Shown: positions 10,501 through 22,675 of the stretch, piece by piece
Layout of the letters: each line of letters begins with the position of its first letter
Position numbering within the stretch: the stretch's first letter is position 1
From: Nemertoderma westbladi
Lineage: Eukaryota > Xenacoelomorpha > Nemertodermatida > Nemertodermatidae
NCBI GenBank assembly: GCA_032718475.1
Contig: JAUCBJ010007942.1
Span: 1-64,000, forward strand
Reading direction: 5' to 3'
Length of the DNA stretch: 64,000 nt
The notes under the pieces: model-generated
What the model was told of the DNA's origin: nothing
The model's input: the letters and a program-made list of their open reading frames with translations, nothing else
The model's database searches: none
Made by a program: the position numbers and the translations under genes

Positions 10501-13500
10501 TAGTCAATACTTGTAGAGGAAAACTAGTAGAGACAAAAACTAGTAGAGACAAATACTAGTAGAGACAAATACTAGTAGAGGAAGATACTAGTAGAGGAAG
10601 ATACTAGTAGAGATAAAAACTAGTAGAGACAAATACTAGTAGAGACAAAAACTAGTAGAGACAAATACTAGTAGAGACAAAAACTAGTAGAGACAAATAC
10701 TAGTATAGACAAATACTACTACAGGAAGATACTAGTAGAGATAAAAACTAGTAGAGACAAATACTAGTAGAGACAAATACTAGTATAGACAAATACTAGT
10801 AGAGGAAGATACTAGTAGAGGAAGATACTAGTAGAGGAAGATACTAGTAGAGATAAAAACTAGTAGAGACAAATACTAGTAGAGACAAAATACTAGTATA
10901 GACAAATACTAGTAGAGGAAGATACTAGTAGAGGAAGATACTAGTAGAGGAAGATACTAGTAGAGATAAAAACTAGTAGAGACAAATACTAGTAGAGACA
11001 AAATACTAGTATAGACAAATACTAGTAGAGACAAATTATAATAGAGTCAAATACTATTAGAGAAAAAAAAACTACTAGAGACAAAAACTAGTAGAGACAA
11101 ATACTAGTATAGACAAAAACTAGTAGAGACAAATACTAGTAGAGACAAAATAGTAGTATAGACAAATACTAGTAGAGACAAAAACTAGTAGAGACAAATA
11201 CTAGTAGAGACAAATACTAGTAGAGGAAGATACTAGTAGAGGAAGATACTAGTAGATGAAGATACTAGTAGAGGAAGATACTAGTAGATATAAAAACTAG
11301 TAGAGGAAGATACTAGCAGAGGAAGATACTAGTAGAGATAAAAACTAGTAGAGACAAATACTAGTAGAGACAAATACTAGTATAGACAAATACTAGTATA
11401 GACAAATACTAGTAGAGACAAATACTAGTATAGACAAATACTAGTAGAGACAAAATACTAGTATAGACAAATACTAGTAGAGAAAAAACTAGTAGAGGAA
11501 GATACTAGTAGAGGAAGTTACTAGTAGAGATAAAAACTAGTAGAGGCAAATACTAGTAGAGACAAATACTAGTAGAGACAAATACTAGTAGAGACAAATA
11601 CTAGTAGAGACAAATACTAGTATAGACAAATACTAGTATAGACAAATACTAGTAGAGACAAATACTAGTATAGACAAATACTAGTAGAGACAAAATACTA
11701 GTATAGACAAATACTAGTAGAGAAAAAACTAGTAGAGGAAGTTACTAGTAGAGATAAAAACTAGTAGAGGCAAATACTAGTATAGTCAATACTTGTAGAG
11801 GAAAACTAGTAGAGACAAAAACTAGTAGAGACAAATACTAGTAGAGATAAATACTAGTATAGACAAATACTAGTATAGGAAGATACTAGTAGAGGAAGAT
11901 ACTAGTAGAGGAAGATACTAGTAGAGATAAAATCTAGTAGAGACAAAAACTAGTAGAGACAAATACTAGTAGAGACAAATACTAGTAGAGACAAATACTA
12001 GTAGAGACAAATACTAGTATAGACAAAAACTAGTAGAGACAAATACTAGTAGAGACAAAATACTAGTATAGACAAATACTAGTAGAGACAAATACTAGCA
12101 GAGACAAATACTAGTATAGACAAATACTAGTATAGGAAGATACTAGTAGAGGAAGATACTAGTAGAGGAAGATACTAGTAGAGGAAGATACTAGTAGAGA
12201 TAAAATATAGTAGAGACAAAAACTAGTAGAGACAAATACTAGTAGAGACAAATACTAGTAGAGACAAATACTAGTAGAGACAAATACTAGTATAGACAAA
12301 TACTAGTATAGACAAATACTAGTAGAGACAAATACTAGTATAGACAAATACTAGTAGAGACAAATACTAGTATAGGAAGATACTAGTAGAGGAAGATACT
12401 AGTAGAGGAAGATACTAGTAGAGATAAAATCTAGTAGAGACAAAAACTAGTAGAGACAAATACTAGTAGAGACAAATACTAGTAGAGACAAATACTAGTA
12501 TAGACAAATACTAGTATAGGAAGATACTAGTAGAGGAAGATACTAGTAGAGGAAGATACTAGTAGAGGAAGATACTAGTAGAGATAAAATCTAGTAGAGA
12601 CAAAAACTAGTAGAGACAAATACTAGTAGAGACAAATACTAGTAGAGACAAATACTAGTAGAGACAAATACTAGTATAGACAAATACTAGTATAGACAAA
12701 TACTAGTAGAGACAAATACTAGTATAGACAAATACTAGTAGAGACAAAATACTAGTATAGACAAATACTAGTAGAGAAAAAACTAGTAGAGGAAGTTACT
12801 AGTAGAGATAAAAACTAGTAGAGGCAAATACTAGTATAGTCAATACTTGTAGAGGAAAACTAGTAGAGACAAAAACTAGTAGAGACAAATACTAGTAGAG
12901 ATAAATACTAGTATAGACAAATACTAGTATAGGAAGATACTAGTAGAGGAAGATACTAGTAGAGGAAGATACTAGTAGAGATAAAATCTAGTAGAGACAA
13001 AAACTAGTAGAGACAAATACTAGTAGAGACAAATACTAGTAGAGACAAATACTAGTAGAGACAAATACTAGTATAGACAAAAACTAGTAGAGACAAATAC
13101 TAGTAGAGACAAAATACTAGTATAGACAAATACTAGTAGAGACAAATACTAGCAGAGACAAATACTACTACAGGAAGATACTAGTAGAGGAAGATACTAG
13201 TAGAGATAAAAACTAGTAGAGGAAGATACTAGCAGAGGAAGATACTAGTAGAGATAAAAACTAGTAGAGGAAGATACTAGCAGAGGAAGATACTAGTAGA
13301 GATAAAAACTAGTAGAGACAAATACTAGTAGAGACAAATACTAGTATAGACAAATACTACTAGAGACAAAAACTAGTAGAGACAAATACTAGTAGAGACA
13401 AATACTAGTACAGGAAGATACTAGTAGAGGAAGATACTAGTAGAGGAAGTTACTAGTAGAGATAAAAACTAGTAGAGGCAAATACTAGTATAGACAAATA

Positions 13501-14176
13501 CTACTAGAGACAAAAACTAGTAGAGACAAATACTAGTAGAGACAAATACTAGTACAGGAAGATACTAGTAGAGGAAGATACTAGTAGAGGAAGTTACTAG
13601 TAGAGATAAAAACTAGTAGAGACAAATACTAGTAGAGACAAATACTAGTATAGACAAATACTACTAGAGACAAAAACTAGTAGAGATAAAAACTAGTAGA
13701 GACAAATACTAGTAGAGACAAATACTAGTAGAGACAAATACTAGTACAGGAAGATACTAGTAGAGACAAATACTAGTAGAGACAAATACTAGTACAGGAA
13801 GATACTAGTAGAGGAAGATACTAGTAGAGATAAAAACTAGTAGAGGAAGATACTAGCAGAGGAAGATACTAGTAGAGATAAAAACTAGTAGAGACAAATA
13901 CTAGTAGAGACAAATACTAGTATAGACAAATACTAGTAGAGACAAATACTAGTATAGACAAATACTAGTAGAGACAAAATACTAGTATAGACAAATACTA
14001 GTAGAGAAAAAACTAGTAGAGGAAGATACTAGTAGAGGAAGTTACTAGTAGAGATAAAAACTAGTAGAGGCAAATACTAGTATAGTCAATACTTGTAGAG
14101 GAAAACTAGTAGAGACAAAAACTAGTAGAGACAAATACTAGTAGAGACAAATACTAGTTTAGACAAATACTAGTAC
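10497..14176. repeat. 16-bp SpeI-site satellite, left block
   Basis: About 3.7 kb of tandem 16-bp units. The main variants are ACTAGTAGAGACAAAT, ACTAGTAGAGGAAGAT and ACTAGTAGAGATAAAA, plus versions with ACTAGTATAGACAAAT. Most units contain the palindrome ACTAGT. Variants occur in recurring order: the marker 'tatagtcaatacttgtagag' is found at 10499, 11781, 12835 and 14081, giving spacings of about 1.28, 1.05 and 1.25 kb, so large segments were duplicated. No coding potential is seen. Confidence 0.95.
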
Positions 14177-15093
14177 TACTACTAGGATCGGCATGCTGCA
14201 TTGCAGCTGCATTTTTAAGAATGCTGTGCCGGCTTGTCAACAAAATTGCACCGCCACAACTCCCTATCACCCATGACATTTGCTAGATCATCTGCATCTT
14301 TAAGGCCAGTGTCCTTTAAGATACGTCTCAAGAAAGTCATGGGCTGTCCACCATGCTTATTCACCCCATGAGGCTGCCAAAGTACAAGATTATGCACTGG
14401 CTGGTCCTCACGGCGAAAGCAATGTCCTGCAAAGCGGAGGCGATTTTGTTCTAGTGTCAAGCTTGGGGGAACCAATGAGACACCTCCAATGTTATATAGT
14501 GTCTGGTTGGAGATGTGTGCATTGTACTTGACACAATGAACCCGGCGTAGCATTCTTGTGAATGTGCCATCCAGAGATTTGGTGTCCTCAGCAGTTAGAG
14601 ACCAGCATGGACTCCCGTAGAGGAGTACTGGAACTACTGCTGCTCTAAATAATCGGACCTTAAGTTTCCGATTAATTCTCGGTGACTTCCAAATCCTGGA
14701 AAGCCTATTCAAGGCTGCCCATGCCTTTCCCTTACGTATTCGAAGGTCCTCACCTGACTTCCGGATCCATGATCCCAGGTAACAGAAGTCGTCCACATGC
14801 TCAAGCATACCATCCTTTGAGCTTATGCTCATCCGATCAGAGACTTGCTGAGGACTTTCAAAGTTAACTGTCAGAATTTTGGTCTTTCTGGAGTTAATAA
14901 AAAGACCAACACTAGAAGCAGCATGTTCTAATGAGCTGAGGAGCCGTTGGGCTCCCTCTAATGATTCTGAGAGTACTCCTAAGTCATCAGCAAAGTCTAG
15001 ATCAGTTAGGTACTTGGCAGGATTTCCTCGACTTCTGGAGCCAGTAGGTGGAGTTATCATCACCCCATCATCATTATAATGATCTAAGGACAT
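14177..15093 (-). mobile_element. LINE-B copy 2, inserted in the satellite
   Basis: A 5'-truncated LINE-B copy on the minus strand. The 3' end is at the left, with the typical GCATGCCGATCCTAGTAGTAG tail. Its 5' edge falls at 'atgtccttagatc', after which the satellite resumes at about 15094. The TAG-repeat tail is continuous with the ACTAGTAG units, so the exact junction and any duplication are ambiguous. The satellite on both sides is nearly the same for about 250 bp, which may be a long target duplication or simply the repeat structure. Confidence 0.85.
14215..15093 (-). pseudogene. LINE-B2 partial reverse transcriptase (C-terminal part)
   Basis: An open frame that starts within the satellite (first codons at about 15123) and enters LINE-B at 'MSLDHYNDDGVMITPPTGS'. 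It contains the RT active site 'FADDLGVLSES', 'FCYLGSWIRKSGEDLRIRK', 'RLFRAAVVPVLLYGSPCW' and the C-terminal 'NRLRFAGHCFRREDQ' and 'HGGQPMTFLRRILKD'. The catalytic FVDF and upstream RT motifs are missing because of 5' truncation, so it cannot encode an active enzyme. It has no internal stop and is very close in sequence to the 26-kb and 45-kb copies. Confidence 0.8.
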
Positions 15094-16240
15094 CCTAGTA
15101 GAGACAAATACTAGTAGAGACAAATACTAGTATAGACAAATACTAGTATAGACAAATACTAGTAGAGACAAATACTAGTATAGACAAATACTAGTAGAGA
15201 CAAAATACTAGTATAGACAAATACTAGTAGAGAAAAAACTAGTAGAGGAAGATACTAGTAGAGGAAGTTACTAGTAGAGATAAAAACTAGTAGAGGCAAA
15301 TACTAGTATAGTCAATACTTGTAGAGGAAAACTAGTAGAGACAAAAACTAGTAGAGACAAATACTAGTAGAGACAAATACTAGTATAGACAAATACTAGC
15401 ATAGGAAGATACTAGTAGAGGAAGATACTAGTAGAGGAAGATACTAGTAGAGATAAAAACTAGTAGAGACAAAAACTAGTAGAGACAAATACTAGTAGAG
15501 ACAAATACTAGTATAGACAAAAACTAGTAGATACAAATACTAGTAGAGACAAAATACTAGTATAGACAAATACTAGTAGAGACAAATTATAATAGAGTCA
15601 AATACTATTAGAGAAAAAAAACTACTAGAGACAAAAACTAGTAGAGACAAATACTAGTACAGGAAGATACTAGTAGAGGAAGATACTAGTAGAGATAAAA
15701 ACTAGTAGAGGAAGATACTAGCAGAGGAAGATACTAGTAGAGATAAAAACTAGTAGAGGCAAATACTAGTATAGTCAATACTTGGAGAGGAAAACTAATA
15801 GAGACAAAAACTAGTAGAGACAAATACTAGTAGAGGACGATACTAGTAGAGGAAGATACTGGTAGAGATAAAAACTAGTAGAGGCAAATACTAATATAGT
15901 CAATACTTGTAGAGGAAAACTAATAGAGACAAAAACTAGTAGAGACAAATACTAGTATAGACAAAATACTAGTATAGACGAATTCTAGTCGAGACAAATT
16001 ATAATAGAGTCAAGTACTATTAGAGAAAAAAAACGATTAGAGACAAAAACTAGTAAAGGAAAATACTAGTAGAGACAAATAATACCATAGACAAATACTA
16101 GTAGAGAAAAACTAGTTGAGAAAAAACTAGTAGAGGCAAATACTATTAGATGCAAATAATACAAGAGGCAAGTACTGGATATAAAAAATAGTACATAAAA
16201 AGTAGATACAAATACCAGTAGAGATAAAACTAGTAGAAAC
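15094..16240. repeat. 16-bp SpeI-site satellite, right block
   Basis: Continuation of the array after the LINE-B2 insertion. Units become progressively degenerate from about 15900 (for example 'ctattagagaaaaaaaact' and 'agtagatacaaatacc') and the array fades out near 16240, as expected at an array edge. The marker 'tatagtcaatact' recurs at 15306, 15770 and about 15895. Confidence 0.9.
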
Positions 16241-17536
16241 AAGTTCTAAGAATAATATATTAAACGATATTTGTTGGGCGTATTGAAACTTCTTTTTCAA
16301 CAAGTCTAATTGACGGAAACTTTGAGTATATTTAATATTACGTCATCCTTGGATGGTCAAACACAAAATTATAGTTATCATTAATTAATATCCGAATATG
16401 GGCAAAAAATGATCAGGCGACATGATATTTTAATTAATAAACTCTAAATAAATTTAATTAAAAAGTGACCTAATCGGGGAAAATACTTAACAGATAAAAT
16501 CTAACCAAAACAGTAAACGCCAATGATGATACTGAATTAGGACTTTATTTCGGGATATGGCGCGATAAAAGGTTAGTGTAGGATATAATACTAATTTAGG
16601 GTTAATTTTTTTCATAATTTAATTATCGGAATTTTGAATTGAATTGAATTTTAAAGTTCTGTTGGAAATCCTGGTCTGATGATGAGGTATTTTCAAGAAG
16701 GCGATGCTAAAAGTACTCCGTAGAATCCAGACTTTTACGTGGGCAAAACCATGAAAATCAATTTAACATTACAAATATATTTATTTCATAAACAATAACT
16801 CGCATTACGAATTGAATATAGGACCCATTTTAGTTCAATTGTTTAGTTATGTTGTTCAATATTGCTTCTGTGCTACCCTGTTGTGATGTGATATATTACT
16901 GTTAGTGTTAGATGCTATAATACTGTAGTTTATATTGCTTTTGGATTACGTAATATTTTAATTACTTGTATTTTGATTATCTACTGTATATATTAAATGT
17001 TATTGTTTTTGTAGGGAAAAGCTATTTAATTAAAACTCAATTGAATTTGTTAAGATCACTGACACTTTAACATTTTCTGGAATTATTAAGTGCTAAAATT
17101 AAATATTAGCAAAAACTGAAAAACTGGGGAATTTTACTATAATATTCTGGAATAAGGATTTCTATGGAAAGCAGAAACTAATAATTTACGCTGGTGGCAG
17201 ATTAAATTACAATAAGCTTTTCAATCAATAAGGTCTCATTGGATATAAACTCATATATTTTATTATTAAATGCCTGATAATAAAGCGCGTTGCCTTTACA
17301 GTGGCCCAAGTCAATATACGTTAATTAGTTTTAGTACCACGCCCAAGAGAAAGGCATTCAACATATCAATAAATTATATCAATATTAATAAATTATTAAT
17401 GAAATATTTATTGGCAATCCTAAATAATAACGTACGTTTGAATATATTGGTTGCCATGGATGCAACCTAATAACATCTGCAGTGATAGTAATATTCGGGC
17501 TTTATTAAAAATTATATTAAGATATTTCCATCTTTG
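16241..17536. other. AT-rich flank between satellite and element A, no gene seen
   Basis: Very AT-rich. Short frames at 17270-17642 lack motifs, and one of them runs into the LTR. This is the pre-insertion flank of element A. Confidence 0.5.
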
Positions 17537-17541
17537 GTGTG
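17537..17541. repeat. Target-site duplication GTGTG, left side of element A
   Basis: GTGTG directly precedes the left LTR and recurs at 38707-38711 directly after the right LTR. Duplications of 4-6 bp are usual for BEL/Pao integrases. Confidence 0.8.
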
Positions 17542-19445
17542 TATATGAAGAGACAGCAACAATACCTGCAATATCCTACTGTAAAGTTTGTGAATCAAAT
17601 CATAAATCCGACCTTCTCACCAAAACAGTAAACTTCAAGTAAGCGAATATATTGCAGTATCGATCTCTTATAACCGGTGAGGCAGAAAACAGTCTACGAG
17701 CAGACAAACTTCGATGAAACAAAATCCCGCGCAGCGAATCCTAAAATCAGGCTGACTCACTGACGGACTAAGGGGCTCGTATACTTTGCCGCGGTGTGAT
17801 TTATATGGTTGGGCGAAGGGACGCTAGCTAGGTACAGAGGCAGAGATTTGGAGATGTCTAACTAGCGGGCAAAGCACAGTAAGGACGAAAGTTTATTTTA
17901 TATATTTTGAGGTGTAAATAATTTCTAACGCGCGTGTGTTAATTCTGAACGGTCAAAAGCAGTTTTGCTCCTTCACATATATAATTACTGGGTACGGTGT
18001 GCATTTTACGAATATTCTAATTTTATAACTTGTAGGTCCAATACTCACGAATGATAAGGTTCCTTCCCCTCTTGCGTATTTCCAGGACTCAAATTCAGGC
18101 ATAAGGTTAATGCTACGCCCAGAATTCGGCAATTTTAATTTACCAGGTCCCTAATACTAAGAAGAAATGTGTTAGTTTACTACAGTAGGCGTACTGTTAC
18201 TAATAGCTATCCTGGCGTCCTATCTAGAATTTTAGTCACCTAGGTAGGCTGGGTAACTTCCTATTAGGGCGTTGGCGGGGACACGGTAGATGTTAGTATA
18301 TCCCTAATAGCCTCAATTTATTTGCGCCTAGTTGTAAACTGCCCTACCGCCTGAACGGTACAATCCCAATTCAGGTGAAAACACAGCAACCCTCCTAGCC
18401 TACAAGTTCTAATGCAATGGACACCGTCGTACTACAAATAGTCGCACACGCACCTGTACTTAGCAAGAGTTAGGCGTACAGTTTGCTGCACCCTACCAAT
18501 TTGTATGCTTCGTACCGGTGTGCCTACGTCCTATCTGCGTACTAGTATCTGCCTGCGCTCTCCCCCCGTAGGAATGTGAAGGTCTACTGTGGTTTTTCCT
18601 GAATTAAGACAGTACAGTCCCTAAGATGTAATTTTAGGCTCACAGCGTGTCACTACTTCTACCTTTTGATCTTTGACTTAGGTAGCGAGGCGTCGAACGC
18701 TGTCTAACCTTTCAGGCGATGGGCGAATAACTCAAGATGGTATTGCGGGTTGTCTCTTGTCTACATTCCCCTGATGTTCCCGTTCATTGCTGCGGCCCGA
18801 TCTCTAGCCGGCCATCCTGTCCCTTAGGTTTGTTCACCGTAGTGAATCATGGTGAAAGAAAAGCAGATAGCGGTATTTCTGAATTTATTGCAGATAATAA
18901 TACAAAATGTAATCTGAATACTAATGACAGAATAAACAAATATCAGATAACTCAGAGAGATAGATTATGGTATACTTGCACGACATAAGAGATTAAGATT
19001 GATAGATAACTAATGAACAAATCGCACCTTTATAGCAAATTTGTGCTGCAATCAATCGAGAAAATTCTCGATTGTTCTATAGGTTCTAACAGGGTTTTAA
19101 AGATAGCTATTGGTCCAGCTAATATATAACTTGCACGACATTGGTTACAATCAAATAACTACAGTCTCATTGGTACAGACAAATGCAATTAATTTGTAGC
19201 GGTTAATTTAAATGAGTTGAAATTCTGTACAAAAAATAATTCGCACTTACTAGGATTCGAACTCAATACCTACTACACATATAATTTCCAACGCTCTACC
19301 GACTGAGCTACTGAACCACTTGACCAATAGGCGTACAAATGATAGAACAAACACAAATGAGGACTCAAAGTAATCTTTTACAAAGTTAATTCGAATAAAA
19401 TTAAAATTTTGAAAATCCACGGCATTTAGGGAATATAATTCTATA
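17542..19445 (-). repeat. Element A 3' LTR
   Basis: 1904 bp, matching 36794-38706 nearly perfectly. The 9-bp length difference is explained by two indels (near 18680 and 19031). Outer ends are TATATGAAG on the left and AATTCTATA on the right, so the element ends in TATA at both sides instead of TG..CA. An 83-codon frame (18737-18988) is present in both copies but lacks motifs, and I do not call it a gene. A tRNA-like segment is listed separately. Confidence 0.9.
19240..19320 (-). repeat. tRNA-like (Pol III box A/B) segment in the 3' LTR
   Basis: On the minus strand, TAGCTCAGTCGGTAGAGC (a perfect tRNA D-arm/A-box) is followed about 35 nt later by GAGTTCGAATCC (B box) and then a T-rich run. 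The acceptor and T stems do not pair well, so it looks like a tRNA-derived SINE or captured tRNA fragment rather than a working tRNA. It lies about 130-210 nt inside the LTR, on the element's sense strand. The other LTR has the same segment at about 38500-38580. Confidence 0.6.
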
Positions 19446-20310
19446 CCGCTCCATGAAAACAGGATATTATCGTGCATAAAATATACGGTTTTCACCAATA
19501 ATCAGTCAAACTATAGAATACTTAGGGCGTACTTACATATTTACAATTAAATTTCAAACAATACTTCCTTTCTACGTAATGATTCGATACAAAAATAGTT
19601 ACAAATTCAAACTTTACGTATTTAAGGCTTTACCAAGTAAGTACAATATAAATCTAAATTAAATTCACCAATATAAATCTATTGCATCTCAATATTGCAT
19701 AAATTCAAACAATTACAAATACAAATAAATGAAAACAATAAGAAAGTCTCGCGAGTCTTCCATCTACTATTGCATCTCAAATATTGCATAAATTCAAGTA
19801 ATTACAAATACTTTCGTACCTAAATGTAGATTGCATAAGTTCGGACTAATTACAAATATGAGTCTTTCTAAGCACAAAACTTTCTAACTATAAAACTTTC
19901 TAAATACAAAATATAACACTTTACAAATGAAACTATAAGAAAGGCCCACGAGTCTTCCATCTACTCTTACTTTCTATTTCACTGTAAATACAAATACTGC
20001 TTATAAGATATAAATTGCATAGTATTCGGAACAATATAAATTGCATAAGTTCGGAATAATATAAATTGCATAAGTTCGGAATAATCACAAATATAAAATA
20101 TAAATTCTTACTAAATATAAGTTTTACTAAATATAAGTTTTACTAAATATAAGTTTTACTAAATATGAGTTCTTATTTCTAAATTTCATAAATTCGGAAC
20201 AATACAAATTGCATAAGTTCGGAATAAACACAAATATAAATATAAATTCAAATAAATCACAAAATCATAAGAAAGGCTCACGAGTCTTCCGTCCACCCTT
20301 GCCCTCCCTT
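19446..20310. other. Element A 3' untranslated region with short repeats
   Basis: AT-rich DNA between ORF3 and the 3' LTR. It holds several copies of 'ttgcataagttcggaataa', three of 'ctaaatataagttttacta', and three copies of the dispersed element-A motif GAAAGGCTCRCGAGTCTTCC (about 19742, 19939 and 20270). The bases next to the LTR (minus strand CATGGAGCGG) are a weak polypurine-tract candidate. Confidence 0.6.
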
Positions 20311-20886
20311 TTATCGCTTAGTTGATCGAGCCCTGCCGCGTCCTCGAAAACTGCGCACAGGTGACTTTGCTCGCGATATGGGACTCGTGGGGCGAGTCAC
20401 TGGTTTTGTTTGGACGTTGAGAGACGGTGCGACCATTTCCTCGCAAATTCGTCTATTTAGCATCCCAAAACCTCGACCGATTCCTCGTGACCGATCAGTT
20501 GTCACTACAGTTGGTAGAACGTCTGGGAACGCGCGAGAAGCGGACGATGCAGACCCAAGAGTAGCTTGCGCCCCCTGTTGATCAGCTGGTGTATGTCCCG
20601 ATCCTCCTACTGGTTCTCTAGGAAGCGATACCGTATCCCGAGTAACTCGAATGGTCGGCTCAACTCCCTTGCGTTCTTCTATATTAATAATTTTCTTTAA
20701 TTGTTGGCCCACTTTCTGGACCCGTATGATCCTACCCTGTCCGTCCTCCCGAGGGTGACGTGCAGACGGCGCAACCGGAGTGGCTGGTACATTTGTCGCC
20801 TCTAGGACCTCTTCTTCCTCGAATACGCTCGCTCGTATACGTTTATGGTAAAACGCGGCTCGGTACGCCCATGCACGGTTAACCAA
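20311..20886 (-). pseudogene. Element A ORF3, C-terminal basic tail (shifted frame)
   Basis: A 191-codon frame overlapping the end of the zinc-knuckle frame (20802-20886), probably its original C-terminus after a one-base shift. It is low in complexity: acidic 'VFEEEEV' near the start, then proline- and serine-rich, ending in an Arg/Gly tail 'RSFRGRGRARSTKR' suited to nucleic-acid binding. Element B ORF3 also ends in a basic Lys/Arg-rich tail. It has its own internal ATG, so separate translation cannot be excluded. Confidence 0.45.
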
Positions 20887-21990
20887 GCTCCTTTGTTCCG
20901 CTTTTCAGTTCGGAAACGATCGAATTCACCATACGTAATGCGATTAACGACTTTCTGAAAATTCCACGTGTTTTTGTTATCCGGGTGAATCTGTAGTAGA
21001 TACTCGCGCACTACTCGGAATCCACTGTCGTGGGGCAAAATATCGACTACCTCGATAAGTTCGTCATATTGGGGCATAGCGGAGATGTATCCTTCCGACA
21101 TCATCGTTTGAGGATTTACCGCCCAAAATCCGAGATGCGCTCTCATCGGAAACCGTCTTCTTTGTGCTGATACATGTTCGTCGGCTAAATCTTCCCACTC
21201 ATCAAATAACTTCCTCACGAGTTTTACAGATTCGTGTTCATAGGGTATGTCTCTTAGTTGGCATTCAGATGCTCGATGTCCCTTTATATTGCAATAAGTA
21301 CATTGAGCCATAAATCTCCAGCAAGTATAAAAGGTATGAGACCCTTGATCTCCACACCATCCACAGATTAGCTGAGTCGTAGTAATGTTCTTTCCACTGC
21401 ACTTTGTCATATGATGTCCAGCGACGCCACATTTACTACACATCGTATTGGCAGGGTACCACACTCGTTCGTATATAAGATCCCCAATCGGTCGAGCGCT
21501 TCCTCCCACACTATAATCGTAATCATCTGGGTCTATGGGTTGGTAGGTTTCTGAAGGTTGTATACAAACTATAGCATCTGTTGCTTCAAGTTGTCGAATC
21601 TCCGTCTGAGATTTCTTCGGGAGGTTCCTTTCTATCTCAAGAAGTTCCTCTAAAGGATCGTCAGCGATCGTAGTAGTTACTTCGAAATCATCACCGAGGT
21701 GACCGATAGGCGCGCGCGTCTGCCGTGATTCTTCCGTAATCTCCACGATACGTTCTCCTTCATAGGGTAACAATGTAAACATAGATGGTCTTTCGATAAG
21801 AGATCCCGCACAGCGAAGATACACATCTCGAAATATACTAAATCCTGCTCGAGTAAAGGCATTACACTGAGCGTCGGAGTTGTAGAAGGGTTCAAGGAAT
21901 CGTCTAAACACGTCGGTATGAATTCTCCCTTCCATGTAGAACGTATGATCTTCTCCGAGACAAAGTGGATGTGGACGCGGGTTGACTGAT
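20802..21990 (-). pseudogene. Element A ORF3, triple CCHC zinc-knuckle part
   Basis: The frame's first internal ATG is at 21935 (377 codons from there). Upstream codons are open to near 21990, where the preceding ORF3 frame should join, so the gene is frameshifted. Three zinc knuckles lie at residues 166-179 (CSKCGVAGHHMTKC), 191-205 (spacing CX2CX5HX4C, slightly aberrant) and 212-225 (CTYCNIKGHRASEC). A conserved block follows, 'LFDEWEDL ... QRR ... LGFWAVNPQTMM', and later 'YLLQIHPDN', which align with the same positions in element B ORF3. There is no signal peptide, transmembrane segment or fusion motif, so it is not Env. Gag has its own CCHC, so this is not a misplaced gag. Nucleic-acid binding is inferred from the knuckles. 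Confidence 0.65.
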
Positions 21991-22675
21991 TTGCCTCGTC
22001 CAGCGTAAGTTCAAATACATCGGGTTCAACAACCTTAGGTGGGTAAATGACAGTTTCTCCCGCCTTTGGTCCGGTCATAGCAAATGAATGATATGGATTC
22101 GATAAAGGATACCCTCCTTCCTGGTAGCGTAGTTGTTGATGGTTCGAACACCTCGCCAATATCGGTTCGGGATTTTCCTTATTCAAACGCATCGGAATCG
22201 CATTTCGTTGTTCGCGCATACAAGAACCGCATTGATAATAAAGTTTATAAACTGAAAATGCTTCCTTGGTTTCTCTATCGTCCCCTCGAGTTCGTCTGTA
22301 AAGATGCATTCCATCAAATTCATCTCTTACCGCGGGCATAGGTTCGTGCGCCTTTAGGTATTGCATGGTATGATACAAACGACTAATTTCAGTATCGGGG
22401 TCTTCGCTAATGTCTCCCGTATCACACAAAGCGTCGTACGGGTAAAGTTCATTGAAGGTTTTGCGCAAACTTTCGATTCTTTCGTTTAATGCATTTTGTC
22501 TTCTCTTTAATACGTTCGAGTCATATTTAGTTCTCGCGAGTTTCGCTGTACTTTCCGATAATTCCTTTATACCGAATATAGTATAGTCCTTGGCTCCAAA
22601 TCTTTCGAATGGCGCTGCTGCCTCCTCTTGGATATCATATCCCCATCTCGGCTCTCCTTGTATCCCTTTCTCCAT
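21677..22675 (-). pseudogene. Element A ORF3, N-terminal part
   Basis: A 332-codon frame from an ATG at 22675. About the first 230 codons look like real coding sequence; the remainder (from about 21990) overlaps the zinc-knuckle frame and is probably out of frame. It contains a charged helical stretch ('RRQNALNERIESLRKTFNEL') and a possible zinc ribbon ('YQCGSCMREQ' followed by 'ARCSNHQ'). I recognise no family. I find no DxE exonuclease motif like that of element B ORF3, so the N-terminal parts may not be homologous. It starts about 1.4 kb downstream of pol, and no promoter or splice site is obvious. Confidence 0.5.

Noticed and set aside
10497-16240. CRISPR-like array
   Set aside because: Units are 16 bp with no spacers and the genome is eukaryotic; it is a simple satellite.
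18737-18988. Identical 83-codon frames in the two LTRs (also 37996-38247)
   Set aside because: Duplicate only because LTRs are copies; antisense to the element, no motif, no sign of selection.
19240-19320. A functional lysine tRNA gene
   Set aside because: The D arm and T-loop words are good, but acceptor, T and anticodon stems do not pair; SINE-like fragment preferred.
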